In this document: positions 6,080 through 13,371 of the stretch, piece after piece
Position numbering within the stretch: the stretch's first letter is position 1
Layout of the letters: each line of letters opens with the position of its first letter
Assembly: GCA_938022345.1 (NCBI GenBank)
Contig: CALIEP010000039.1
Coordinates: forward strand, 1-16,720
From: an uncultured Actinomyces sp.
Lineage (GTDB): Bacteria; Actinomycetota; Actinomycetes; Actinomycetales; Actinomycetaceae
Direction: 5' to 3'
Length of the DNA: 16,720 bases
Program-made: the position numbers and the translations under genes
The notes under the pieces: model-generated
What the model was told of the DNA's origin: nothing
Database searches by the model: none
Seen by the model: only the letters and a program-made list of their open reading frames with translations

Positions 6080-7762
6080 ATGGCGGAGTTCATCTACCAA
6101 ATGATTAAGGCTCGTAAAGCCATTGGTGACAAAGTCATCCTCGACGATGTCACCATGGCTTTCTACCCGGGTGCGAAGATTGGTATGGTCGGACCTAACG
6201 GTGCCGGCAAATCCTCGCTCCTCAAAATTATGGCTGGCTTGGATGAGCCCAGTAATGGCGAGGCGCGCCTGAGCCCCGGTTACACCGTCGGAATCCTCAT
6301 GCAGGAGCCCGAATTGGATGATTCCAAGACCGTTCTTGAGAACGTGCGTATGGGTGCGGCTGATACCTTTGCCAAGCTCGCCCGTTTCAATGAAATCTCT
6401 GAAGAAATGGCCAACCCTGACGCAGATTTCGATGCCCTCATGGAAGAGATGGGCAAGCTTCAAACAGAAATTGATGCTCTCAATGCATGGGATATCGATT
6501 CGCAGCTCGAGCAAGCGATGGATGCATTGCGATGCCCGCCGCCGGATCAGCCTGTCAGTGTCCTTTCCGGTGGTGAACGACGTCGAGTAGCTTTATGTCG
6601 CTTGCTTATCGAAGCTCCTGATCTTCTGCTTCTTGACGAACCGACAAACCACCTCGATGCCGAGTCAGTGCTCTGGTTGGAAAAGCATCTGTCGACCTAC
6701 CCGGGCGCAGTGATTGCTGTGACCCACGATCGCTACTTCCTCGACCACGTCGCACAGTGGATTGCTGAAGTTGACCGCGGTCACCTGTACCCCTATGAAG
6801 GCAACTACTCGACTTACTTGGAGACGAAGGAAAAGCGTCTCCAGATTCAAGGCCAGAAGGATGCCAAGCTCGCTAAGCGTCTAAAGGAAGAACTTGAATG
6901 GGTTCGGACCAGTCCTAAGGGACGCCAGGCAAAGTCGAAGGCGCGTCTGGAGCGCTACGAAGAAATGGCTGCCGAGGCCGAACGCAGTCGAAAGCTTGAC
7001 TTCGAAGAGATCCAGATTCCGCCGGGGCCCCGCCTGGGTAACATCGTCATCGAGGCGACAAACCTTAAGAAGGGTTTTGGGGATCGTGTTTTAATCGATG
7101 GTCTGTCGTTCTCGCTGCCGCGAAACGGTATTGTCGGTGTGATTGGTCCTAACGGCGTGGGTAAGACCACTCTGTTCAAGACCATTGTTGGTCTTGAGCC
7201 TCTTGACGGGGGAGAGCTCACCATTGGTGAAACCGTCAAGCTCAGCTATGTCGACCAGAACCGCGCGGGTATTGATCCCAACAAGACTCTGTGGGAAGTT
7301 GTTTCTGACGGCCTGGACTACATTCAGGTGGGCAATGTCGAAATGCCCTCGCGTGCTTACGTCTCTGCCTTTGGTTTCAAGGGCGCAGACCAGCAAAAGC
7401 CTGCGGGCGTTATTTCCGGTGGTGAGCGTAACCGACTGAATCTCGCGCTCACCTTGAAGCAGGGGGGAAACCTCTTGCTGCTGGACGAACCGACCAACGA
7501 CCTCGATGTGGAAACTCTGTCCTCTTTGGAAAATGCGCTTCTGGAATTCCCCGGTTGTGCGGTGGTCATCACCCACGATCGTTGGTTCCTTGACCGCGTG
7601 GCAACCCACATCCTTGCGTGGGAGGGAACCGAAGAGAACCCTGCCTCGTGGTACTGGTTTGAAGGTAACTTCGAGTCCTATGAGAAGAACAAGATCGAAC
7701 GTTTGGGCTTGGATGCAGCAGCGCCTCACCGCGTGACGCACCGTAAGCTCACTCGCGACTGA
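6080..7762 (+). CDS. ettA: ABC-F ATPase EttA, energy-dependent translational throttle
   Basis: The protein has 560 residues, as expected for EttA. It binds the ribosomal E site and gates the first steps of elongation according to ATP/ADP level; it has no transmembrane segments. There are two ABC domains: Walker A GPNGAGKSS (38-46) and GPNGVGKTT (356-364), signatures LSGGERRRVAL and SGGERNRLNL, and Walker B plus catalytic Glu in LLLLDEPTNHLD and LLLLDEPTNDLD. Between them a charged helical linker (KEKRLQIQGQKDAKLAKRLKEELEW to KARLERYEEM) is the P-site tRNA interaction motif. The start is ATG 6080 because MAEFIYQMIKARKAIGDKVILDDV is the family N-terminus and GGAG lies five or six bases upstream. 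The frame is open to a GTG at 6059 without a ribosome site. It follows ssb directly, an order also found in mycobacteria. Confidence 0.95.
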   Translation: MAEFIYQMIKARKAIGDKVILDDVTMAFYPGAKIGMVGPNGAGKSSLLKIMAGLDEPSNGEARLSPGYTVGILMQEPELDDSKTVLENVRMGAADTFAKLARFNEISEEMANPDADFDALMEEMGKLQTEIDALNAWDIDSQLEQAMDALRCPPPDQPVSVLSGGERRRVALCRLLIEAPDLLLLDEPTNHLDAESVLWLEKHLSTYPGAVIAVTHDRYFLDHVAQWIAEVDRGHLYPYEGNYSTYLETKEKRLQIQGQKDAKLAKRLKEELEWVRTSPKGRQAKSKARLERYEEMAAEAERSRKLDFEEIQIPPGPRLGNIVIEATNLKKGFGDRVLIDGLSFSLPRNGIVGVIGPNGVGKTTLFKTIVGLEPLDGGELTIGETVKLSYVDQNRAGIDPNKTLWEVVSDGLDYIQVGNVEMPSRAYVSAFGFKGADQQKPAGVISGGERNRLNLALTLKQGGNLLLLDEPTNDLDVETLSSLENALLEFPGCAVVITHDRWFLDRVATHILAWEGTEENPASWYWFEGNFESYEKNKIERLGLDAAAPHRVTHRKLTRD

Positions 7763-7777
7763 TCCTAGGATTAAAAC

Positions 7778-7818
7778 ACAGTGGGAGGGACGGTTTCGCC
7801 GCCCCTCCCACTGTTTTT
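7778..7818. terminator. Bidirectional terminator between ettA and tesB
   Basis: ACAGTGGGAGGG (7778-7789) pairs perfectly with CCCTCCCACTGT (7803-7814), extended inward by CGG/CCG. TTTTT follows on the plus strand, and AAAA precedes it, giving TTTT on the minus strand. It ends ettA and, from the other side, tesB. Confidence 0.93.
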
Positions 7819-7900
7819 GAAGTCAGTCAAGAGACAATCCGTGTAGTTTCGGCCGCTGGCTGTGCGTGTGCCGGTACCTGTGGCTACGTACGGATTATCC

Positions 7901-8857
7901 CTATGCCATTCCACTCATTGGTTTGCCAGTCTTGGGATCAACCCCAAATCCCCAGTGGCGTGAAGTGTGCCCTTCAGTAGGAATTCGGAGCATTGCCTCT
8001 TGGGTAGCGTGGGCGACAAGGACCCCCGCCTCGGTAAAGATTGAGCATTCGACCAGCACTCGGCCGTTCACGACTTGGGTGCAGCGCTGGTCAAAGAGAA
8101 GCCAGTCATTAATGTCAACATCGTGATGGAACCACATCGCATGGTCTAAAGATGCTGCAACCAACCCGGGGGTCATCCATGACATTCCCAGAACACGTAG
8201 CGCAGGCTCTAGCATCACTTGGTCGACGACATAGGTAAGAAGTGCGCGATGAACGTGCTGAGTTGATTCAGAGGGAATCTCGGCTCGAGGCTTCATCCAC
8301 AGTCTCTGCGTTGGTAGTTTCTGTGGGTCCGCTTTTGTGTAGAGACTCTGGCCGATATGACGAACGTCGAAGGCAGCAGTTTTCCCAAGGAATTTGCCAA
8401 CGGGATGATCCATGAGACGGAAGATCTCCAAGGCTGATCGACACTCACTCGCGGCAGGTACCTCAGGCGCATCGGGGGAATAGGAGGGCGCAGCTTCGGG
8501 GCCTTGGAATGAGACACTCATTGTGAGAATTTCGCGAGTGTCTTGGAAACAAGATACGGAACGGTTGGAAAATGAACGACCGTCAAGAACGCGTGTGACG
8601 TCTAAGCTGAAGGTTTTTTCAGGATCTCCACCTCGGACAAAATAAGCGTGGAGAGAATGGGGGAGCCTCTCAATTGGGACAGTTGCACTTGCTGCCAGCA
8701 ATCCTTGGGCCAAAACCTGGCCGCCGTAAACCCTGCGGACCTGGGGGAGCGAACGTGCAATAAATGAATCATCGCCGTTTTCCTTCAGGCTGAGAATTCT
8801 TAAGACTGAAGCGACCGGTTCAGTCGAAATTGTGGGAATAGGCAGCGGCGTAGTCAT
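7901..8857 (-). CDS. tesB: Acyl-CoA thioesterase II (TesB family)
   Basis: The protein has 318 residues from ATG 8857, slightly longer than E. coli TesB (286). It hydrolyses acyl-CoA to fatty acid and CoA. It has two fused hotdog domains. The N-terminal one contains RVYGGQVLAQGLLAA, HSLHAYFVRGGD and DGRSFSNRSVSCFQ. The C-terminal one contains GLVAASLDHAMWFHHDVDINDWLL, with the catalytic Asp, and GVLVAHATQEAMLR, with the catalytic Gln. The frame is open upstream to 8938, but those 27 residues (Cys/Arg-rich, MVQYVTFCNLRYRN) do not look like TesB, and a promoter overlaps them, so ATG 8857 is preferred. Only a weak AGAG precedes it. It stands alone, converging on ettA and diverging from the EIIB-malQ unit. 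Its natural substrate cannot be inferred. Confidence 0.9.
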   Translation of the reverse strand: MTTPLPIPTISTEPVASVLRILSLKENGDDSFIARSLPQVRRVYGGQVLAQGLLAASATVPIERLPHSLHAYFVRGGDPEKTFSLDVTRVLDGRSFSNRSVSCFQDTREILTMSVSFQGPEAAPSYSPDAPEVPAASECRSALEIFRLMDHPVGKFLGKTAAFDVRHIGQSLYTKADPQKLPTQRLWMKPRAEIPSESTQHVHRALLTYVVDQVMLEPALRVLGMSWMTPGLVAASLDHAMWFHHDVDINDWLLFDQRCTQVVNGRVLVECSIFTEAGVLVAHATQEAMLRIPTEGHTSRHWGFGVDPKTGKPMSGMA

Positions 8858-8883
8858 GGCTATATTGTCTCTAATTTTGCATC

Positions 8884-8911
8884 TAAATAGCAGTGCATTT
8901 CTGTATCGCAA
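8884..8911 (-). promoter_or_regulatory. Probable tesB promoter
   Basis: On the minus strand TTGCGA (plus 8906-8911) is followed after 16 nt by TATTTA (plus 8884-8889), about 27 nt upstream of the tesB ATG. The match is fair, and the site lies where a divergent promoter is expected. Confidence 0.45.
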
Positions 8912-8929
8912 GTTGCAGAAAGTGACGTA

Positions 8930-8959
8930 TTGCACCAAATTGCGTCGCTCGTATATATT
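8930..8959 (+). promoter_or_regulatory. Promoter of the EIIB-malQ unit
   Basis: TTGCAC (8930-8935) is followed by TATATA (8952-8957, spacing 16) or TATATT (8954-8959, spacing 18). It gives a leader of about 33 nt before the GTG at 8999. It is divergent from and close to the tesB promoter, so the two may influence each other. Confidence 0.6.
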
Positions 8960-8998
8960 GTGAGGGATAGGTCACTTGTTTCTGAAAGGGGATTAGGC

Positions 8999-9283
8999 GT
9001 GGAAACGGCAGCGCTTCTTCTCCAGTCTCTGGGGGGAGCATCAAATATCCAAGATATTGAACCGTGCATGCTGCGTATTCGGATTGAAGTGAAGTCGCCT
9101 GAAAAGGTTGATGACATGGGCCTTCGTCTTCCTGAAGTCCTCGCAGTTGTGCGTTCGGGACACGTGATCCAAATTGTTCTCGGAGCAGGGGCTGGAAAGA
9201 TCGCCTTGCAGATGCTTCACCTGTGTCTTCCGCAGGATGTGTCTGCTGGCACACAAAGATCGGTCTCACCTGCTCTTCTCTAG
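8999..9283 (+). CDS. Small EIIB-like PTS protein, divergent, stand-alone
   Basis: The protein has 94 residues from GTG 8999, with AAAGGGGA about 7 nt upstream. LLQSLGGASNIQDIEPCMLRI aligns with the glucose/sucrose-type EIIB at 11927-12157 (ILNALGGWDNLTDLQHCITRI), and both place the phospho-accepting Cys at residue 23. Later segments also match (VVRSGHVIQIVLGAGAGKIA against VVVGSHAQIVMGPQAEEIA). The Thr after the Cys loop is Leu here, and the preceding His is Pro, both unusual for this conserved site. The 20 C-terminal residues have no counterpart. EIIB normally takes phosphate from EIIA and passes it to the sugar bound to EIIC. The protein may be a working EIIB, a phosphate sensor, or a degenerate copy. 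malQ follows after 43 bp, suggesting a link to maltodextrin use. Confidence 0.75.
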   Translation: METAALLLQSLGGASNIQDIEPCMLRIRIEVKSPEKVDDMGLRLPEVLAVVRSGHVIQIVLGAGAGKIALQMLHLCLPQDVSAGTQRSVSPALL

Positions 9284-9326
9284 CCCATAAAATAAAAGAG
9301 CACTGCTGTATTTCAGAGGGGACCTT

Positions 9327-11450
9327 ATGGCAAGTCAGACGGTAACAGAGCATCTGCGTGAACTCGCTGAGACCGTGGGGGTCTCTACCGGTTTCTGGGA
9401 TTGGTATGGAAACTGGAAGCATGTTGGAGATGCCTCCCTCGTCGCGGTGTTGAATTCACTGGGTTTCTCGCTCTCTTCAGAACCTTCGCAGAGCGAAATT
9501 GATGAAGCTTTTCGTCACAATGAAGATCGTGTCTGGTTGGCACCCCTTCCTCCCACTACGGTGTGTCGCCAGGGAAACGAGGCGGAGATCCCTGTCCACG
9601 TTCCTCACGGGATGGGTGTCTGGTGCCACGTTGAGACCGAAGATGGGCAGCATCATGAGCTTGAGCAGCTTGACCGTTGGATTCCGCCGCGGATGGTCGA
9701 TGGAAATCTGATCGGGCGTGCCACGTTTAAAATTCCGCATTGGTTGCCTCTTGGATGGCACCGGATTGTTGCGCGCCACGAAGATGGAAGTGAATGCTCG
9801 TCAACCTTGGTTGTTGTCCCCCAGCGACTTTCTAGCCGCCTCGATGATGGTAACAAGCGCTGGGGAGTTGCTGCTCAACTGTATTCGACCCGCTCAAGCG
9901 GCTCCTGGGGAATGGGGGATACGCAGGACCTGGCGGATCTAGCCGCGATCGTTGCGAGTAATGGTGCAAACTTCCTGCAAATCAATCCCCTGCATGCCCC
10001 GCAGCCGGGATTCCCACAGGAGAATTCGCCTTACCTTCCCGTGTCGCGTCGCTGGGCCAGCCCCCTCTACATTCGTCCTGAAGCCATCGATGAGTATGTG
10101 CAGATGGACAGCAAGGATCGAGGGGTAATTACACGCTACGCGCATGCGTCCCGCAGCAATGAGGATATTGTCGACCGTGACCTCTCATGGAAATCAAAGC
10201 TCAAAGCGCTGCGTAAGATTTTTGAACTTCCCCGATCTATTTGTCGTCAGGCACAGTTTGAACGCTTTTGTGCTCAAGGCGGGGAGTCTTTAGAGAATTT
10301 TGCCCTGTGGTCCGCTTTGGTCTTTGAAAATGGCGATATTGACCTTCCACAGCGTTACTCCTCGATTGATGCTCCGGGTGTTGAGGAAGCGCGTCAGCGT
10401 CTCGCCTCTGAAATCGAGTTTTGGCAGTGGTGTCAGTGGATCGTTTTCGACCAGTTGATTCGCGCTCAAGAGGGCGCTCGCCGTTTGGGAATGGATATGG
10501 GGATCATGTCTGACCTGGCGGTGGGAGTGCACTCAAAAGGCTCAGAAATTTGGTCGATGCCGGATGCCTTTGCGCCGGGTATGAGTGTTGGCGCGCCTCC
10601 GGATATGTACTCTCAGCAGGGGCAAAATTGGTCGCAGCCTCCGTGGTCGCCTCGCTCCCTTGCCCCAATGGGCTATGCACCACTTCGGGATATGTTGCGC
10701 TCTGTGCTCTCGTACGCGGGTGCAGTGCGTATTGACCATATCCTTGGTCTCTTCCGCTTGTGGTGGATCCCTGAAGGGATGGGTGCGCAGGCCGGTGCCT
10801 ACGTGTCCTATGATCACGAGGCCATGGTGGGCATTGTGCTGCTCGAGGCCCAGCGGGCCGGTGCGGTTGTCATTGGCGAAGATTTGGGAACCGTTGAGCC
10901 CTGGGTTCGCGGTTATCTCAATGATCGCGGAATCTTGGGTACTTCCGTTCTGTGGTTTGAGAAGGAAGGCAGCGGATGGCCCCTCTGGCCGGATCACTAC
11001 CGTCGATCGTGCCTTGCGGCAGTAACAACGCATGATTTGCCTCCGACATTGGGCTATCTCGAAGGTGCTCACACCGAACTGCGCCATAAGTTGGGACTCT
11101 TGGTCGAAGACCTCGATCAGGTTCGCGATGCGGATCGCGTCGAGCGTGAACGAATGGTCTCGCGCCTGAAAGAAGGCGGCTTCATTCACGGAGATCACCC
11201 CAGTGATGAAGAACTAGTTCTTGCGATGCACGCCTACCTTGCTGCATCTCCTGCACTTCTTTTGGCTGTTTCTTTGGTGGACGTTGTTGGTGAGAAATTG
11301 CCGCAGAACCTACCGGGTACGAACGCTGAGTATCCGAATTGGTGTGTTCCACTTCATGCGTTTAATGGCAAAGAAGTCTTGATTGATGACATGGCGCATT
11401 GTGAGCGTGTTAAGCGATTCTTGACCAGTGTGGATCGCTACATTCGCTAG
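9327..11450 (+). CDS. malQ: 4-alpha-glucanotransferase (amylomaltase, GH77)
   Basis: The protein has 707 residues, typical of the longer MalQ form with an N-terminal extension (about 1-165). It transfers maltodextrin segments between chains, releasing glucose, in maltose and glycogen metabolism in the cytoplasm. The catalytic residues are recognisable: nucleophile Asp470 in VRIDHILGLFR, acid/base Glu518 in VIGEDLGTVEPWV, and Asp570 in THDLPPTLGYL. The substrate loop SVGAPPDMYSQQGQNWSQPPW, LQINPLHAPQ and ENSPYLPVSRRW are family hallmarks. AGAGGGGA lies about five bases before ATG 9327. The 43-bp gap after the EIIB-like gene has no obvious terminator, so the two are probably one transcript. The gene ends three bases from the end of EIIA on the other strand. 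Confidence 0.95.
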   Translation: MASQTVTEHLRELAETVGVSTGFWDWYGNWKHVGDASLVAVLNSLGFSLSSEPSQSEIDEAFRHNEDRVWLAPLPPTTVCRQGNEAEIPVHVPHGMGVWCHVETEDGQHHELEQLDRWIPPRMVDGNLIGRATFKIPHWLPLGWHRIVARHEDGSECSSTLVVVPQRLSSRLDDGNKRWGVAAQLYSTRSSGSWGMGDTQDLADLAAIVASNGANFLQINPLHAPQPGFPQENSPYLPVSRRWASPLYIRPEAIDEYVQMDSKDRGVITRYAHASRSNEDIVDRDLSWKSKLKALRKIFELPRSICRQAQFERFCAQGGESLENFALWSALVFENGDIDLPQRYSSIDAPGVEEARQRLASEIEFWQWCQWIVFDQLIRAQEGARRLGMDMGIMSDLAVGVHSKGSEIWSMPDAFAPGMSVGAPPDMYSQQGQNWSQPPWSPRSLAPMGYAPLRDMLRSVLSYAGAVRIDHILGLFRLWWIPEGMGAQAGAYVSYDHEAMVGIVLLEAQRAGAVVIGEDLGTVEPWVRGYLNDRGILGTSVLWFEKEGSGWPLWPDHYRRSCLAAVTTHDLPPTLGYLEGAHTELRHKLGLLVEDLDQVRDADRVERERMVSRLKEGGFIHGDHPSDEELVLAMHAYLAASPALLLAVSLVDVVGEKLPQNLPGTNAEYPNWCVPLHAFNGKEVLIDDMAHCERVKRFLTSVDRYIR

Positions 11451-11453
11451 AAA

Positions 11454-11930
11454 TTAGCTACTTTTTGGTGCCCTGCGTACAACTGCGCAGGGCACCATCG
11501 TATCTAGGCGTGAACCGGGCGCGGTTAAGAGCTCGCATAGTGCTTGTGGCGGTTGCATAGCAATCACAACAACGTCAAGGTCGTATCCGGCTTGGCGTGC
11601 TGGACGAAGATCCCATGTAATGAGCGGGTCTCCAGCGTGAAGGTGTTGTCCTAGTTGATGGGGGGCTGAGAAGCCTTCGCCTTTGAGCAGTACTGTGTCG
11701 ATCCCCGCATGTATCAAAATGCTCAGGCCATCAGGCGTTGAAAGAGCGCAGGCATGAGGAAGCTGATGAGTGAGCGTCCCATCTATGGGCGCGAGTATGT
11801 TGAGAGTGTCAACCTCGTCGGGGAAAATCGCGAAACCCGGCCCCATGATCTCTTGGGCGAAAACTGGATCTGAGAGCTCGACTAGGTTTCGCAGGATTCC
11901 AGGGGCGGGGGAGAGGAGCTGAAGACTCAC
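11454..11930 (-). CDS. Glucose-type PTS EIIA protein
   Basis: The protein has 158 residues, the normal size of a free EIIA-Glc domain, cytoplasmic. It carries phosphate from HPr to EIIB. The core reads ILAPIDGTLTHQLPHACAL and LSILIHAGIDTVLLKGEGF: His74 (IHAGID) is the phosphorylated residue and His59 (PHA) its partner. AGDPLITWDL and the earlier FAIFP segment also match. The GTG start overlaps the EIIB stop as GTGA, so translation is coupled. The 11 or so residues after TMVPCAVVRRAPKSS are encoded over a perfect hairpin (11467-11496), giving an unusual basic end. In actinobacteria with one free EIIA it may serve several EIIBC proteins and control other carbohydrate systems; the partner EIIC is not in this window. 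Confidence 0.9.
   Translation of the reverse strand: MSLQLLSPAPGILRNLVELSDPVFAQEIMGPGFAIFPDEVDTLNILAPIDGTLTHQLPHACALSTPDGLSILIHAGIDTVLLKGEGFSAPHQLGQHLHAGDPLITWDLRPARQAGYDLDVVVIAMQPPQALCELLTAPGSRLDTMVPCAVVRRAPKSS
11467..11496. terminator. 11-bp perfect hairpin at the malQ/EIIA junction
   Basis: GGTGCCCTGCG (11467-11477) pairs perfectly with CGCAGGGCACC (11486-11496) around an 8-nt loop. It lies 17 nt past the malQ stop and inside the last codons of EIIA. No T-run follows it on either strand, so if it ends malQ transcription it does so without a classic U-tract, as proposed for some actinobacterial terminators. Confidence 0.5.
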
Positions 11931-12157
11931 TTCAGCGTGTTGATTTCCTCTGCGATTTCCTCTGCCTGCGGACCCATGACGATCTGTGCGTGCGAGCCAA
12001 CGACAACGACACCGAAGGAGCCAGCCTTGCGCAACGCGGCCTCGTCGATCTTCGAATCATCTTTAAAATCAACGCGGATTCGGGTGATGCAATGCTGAAG
12101 GTCGGTCAGGTTATCCCAGCCACCCAGTGCATTCAGGATTTCTTGTGCTTGGCTCAT
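11927..12157 (-). CDS. Glucose/sucrose-type PTS EIIB protein
   Basis: The protein has 76 residues, a free EIIB domain of the Glc family and cytoplasmic. Cys23 in LQHCITRIRVDFKD is the phosphorylation site. ILNALGGWDNLTDL before it and VVVGSHAQIVMGPQAEEIAEEI after it complete the fold with no extra segments. GGGGAGG lies five bases upstream of ATG 12157, a strong ribosome site. It overlaps EIIA by four bases, so the order EIIB-EIIA with stoichiometric synthesis is likely. The C-type permease is absent on both sides, meaning phosphate must pass to an EIIC encoded elsewhere. The paralogue at 8999 has the same Cys position but a changed motif. I see no certain promoter in the 110 bp before the divergent glycosyltransferase. 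Confidence 0.9.
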   Translation of the reverse strand: MSQAQEILNALGGWDNLTDLQHCITRIRVDFKDDSKIDEAALRKAGSFGVVVVGSHAQIVMGPQAEEIAEEINTLK

Positions 12158-12222
12158 AATTGCCTCCCCATTGCGAATTAGCCCTTAGGTCAAGGATAGC
12201 CCGAAAATGGCCATGTTTTCAT

Positions 12223-12260
12223 GCTCTTTCGCTAAGAAAGAGCGCTTCATGCACTATCAT
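12223..12260 (+). promoter_or_regulatory. Palindrome and leaderless -10 before the glycosyltransferase
   Basis: GCTCTTTC (12223-12230) and GAAAGAGC (12236-12243) form an 8-bp perfect inverted repeat with a 5-nt centre, covering the -35 region. TATCAT (12255-12260) lies 7 nt before the GTG at 12268, as in leaderless mRNAs. A further near-palindrome with centre TGGCCA is at 12203-12220. The inverted repeat could be an operator for either divergent unit. Confidence 0.45.
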
Positions 12261-12267
12261 TCAACAG

Positions 12268-13290
12268 GTGGAACCAAGTTTTGTGCTCACCGTTGTCATT
12301 CCTTCGTATAACGCTCAGGAATACCTTGATCGTGCCGTTTCTTCAGTGCGTGGATTTGACCAGGTTGAGGTGCTCATCGTTGATGATGGATCAACCGACG
12401 CCACGGCTGCGATTGCTGATGGATTGGCCCAGTCGGATCCAGATCATATCCGTGTCATTCATCAGGAGAATGCTGGCCACGGTGGCGCTGTTAATGCAGG
12501 TATTTCGGGTGCTCGTGGGCGCTACCTCAAAATTCTTGATGCAGATGACTGGTTGGATCGCTTAGCGCTTAAGCGTGCCCTTGAGCGCTTGGAGCTTCGC
12601 GAAGCTCAGGGTGAACCCTTGGATCTTTTAGTTGCCAATTATGTGTATGAGAAGCAGGGGAAGAGCCATAAAGCAGTCATCCGCTACGGGAATGTGATGC
12701 CTAGGGATCGCGTCATCTCTTGGGATCAGATTCGTCGTTGTCGCTACGACCAGTATCTGATGATGCATGCCTTAATCTTGCGGACAGATTTGGTGCGTCG
12801 CTCTGGTCTGGTACTTCCTGAGCACACCTTCTATGTTGATTTCATTTACTCTTTTGTTCCGGTTATTGATGTCCGTACTTTTGAGTATCTCGATGTTGAT
12901 CTTTACCGCTATTTCATTGGGCGTGATGATCAGTCGGTCAACGAGCAGGTCATGATTTCGCGTGTTGATCAATTGCTGCGGGTGAACGCGGCGATGGTTG
13001 ATGCCATTCCGGCTCCTGATGAGGTTCCTCCTCATCTGTACCGCTATCTCGTCCACTATCTGCGTATCAACTGCGTCATCTGCACCGTTATGCTTTTGCG
13101 CTCGGGAACTCAGGAGAATGTTGCCCGTAAGGATGAGCTCTGGGCGCAGCTTCAAACGAAGAAGCCGGAAGCCTATGACGCAGTGCGTAAGGATCTGCTT
13201 GGGCGCCTGATTGCGATGCGCTCAAAGGCGGGACGTGCGGTGATTATGGCTGGCTATCACATTTCTCAGTGGGTGTTGGGATTTAACTAG
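12268..13290 (+). CDS. Family 2 glycosyltransferase
   Basis: The protein has 340 residues. The GT-A domain begins FVLTVVIPSYNAQEYLDRAVSSV. Asp39-Asp40 (VDDGSTD) bind the nucleotide, and Asp91-Asp93 in ILDADDWLD is the metal-binding DXD. HQENAGHGGAVNAGI is the usual G-rich loop. The C-terminal third is helical (HLYRYLVHYLRINCVICTVMLL, about 275) with hydrophobic patches but no clear multi-pass membrane region, so it acts at the cytoplasmic membrane face or in the cytoplasm. GT2 enzymes build wall polysaccharide, capsule or glycolipid; donor and acceptor cannot be read here. The GTG at 12268 is chosen because a -10 box sits 7 nt upstream; the open frame continues to 12160 with low-quality sequence, and GTG 12283 is an alternative. 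It is apparently monocistronic. Confidence 0.85.
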   Translation: MEPSFVLTVVIPSYNAQEYLDRAVSSVRGFDQVEVLIVDDGSTDATAAIADGLAQSDPDHIRVIHQENAGHGGAVNAGISGARGRYLKILDADDWLDRLALKRALERLELREAQGEPLDLLVANYVYEKQGKSHKAVIRYGNVMPRDRVISWDQIRRCRYDQYLMMHALILRTDLVRRSGLVLPEHTFYVDFIYSFVPVIDVRTFEYLDVDLYRYFIGRDDQSVNEQVMISRVDQLLRVNAAMVDAIPAPDEVPPHLYRYLVHYLRINCVICTVMLLRSGTQENVARKDELWAQLQTKKPEAYDAVRKDLLGRLIAMRSKAGRAVIMAGYHISQWVLGFN

Positions 13291-13305
13291 AGTCGGGCGG
13301 TCCAT

Positions 13306-13357
13306 TTGACTTGAGGTGTGACCACCCTCTTTAATGGGAATGAGAACGATTATCATT
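13306..13357 (+). promoter_or_regulatory. Promoter with a Fur/Zur-family operator for the anchored-repeat operon
   Basis: TTGACT (13306-13311), 18 nt, TTTAAT (13330-13335) gives a start near 13342. AATGAGAACGATTATCATT (13339-13357) is an imperfect 19-bp inverted repeat; its core TGAGAAC-G-ATTATCA has the 7-1-7 form typical of Fur-family boxes, with 5 of 7 arm positions paired. It covers the predicted start and ends 14 bp before the ATG, a repressor position. Given the metal-type transporter downstream, Zur or a Mn/Fe relative is the likely binder (inference). Confidence 0.75.
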
Positions 13358-13371
13358 CTAGAGAGATGGTC

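Noticed and set aside
7091..7741. Minus-strand open frame of 216 codons opposite ettA
   Set aside because: It lies wholly inside a highly conserved gene, without its own promoter, ribosome site or family match.
7837..7895. Long-range inverted repeat (ATCCGTGTAG with CTACGTACGGAT) after tesB
   Set aside because: The stem is bulged, the loop is long, and the strong terminator at 7778-7818 already explains the end of both genes.
13295..13327. Terminator after the glycosyltransferase (GGGCGGT with ACCACCC)
   Set aside because: The stem has a mismatch and a 19-nt loop and overlaps the next promoter; support is too weak.
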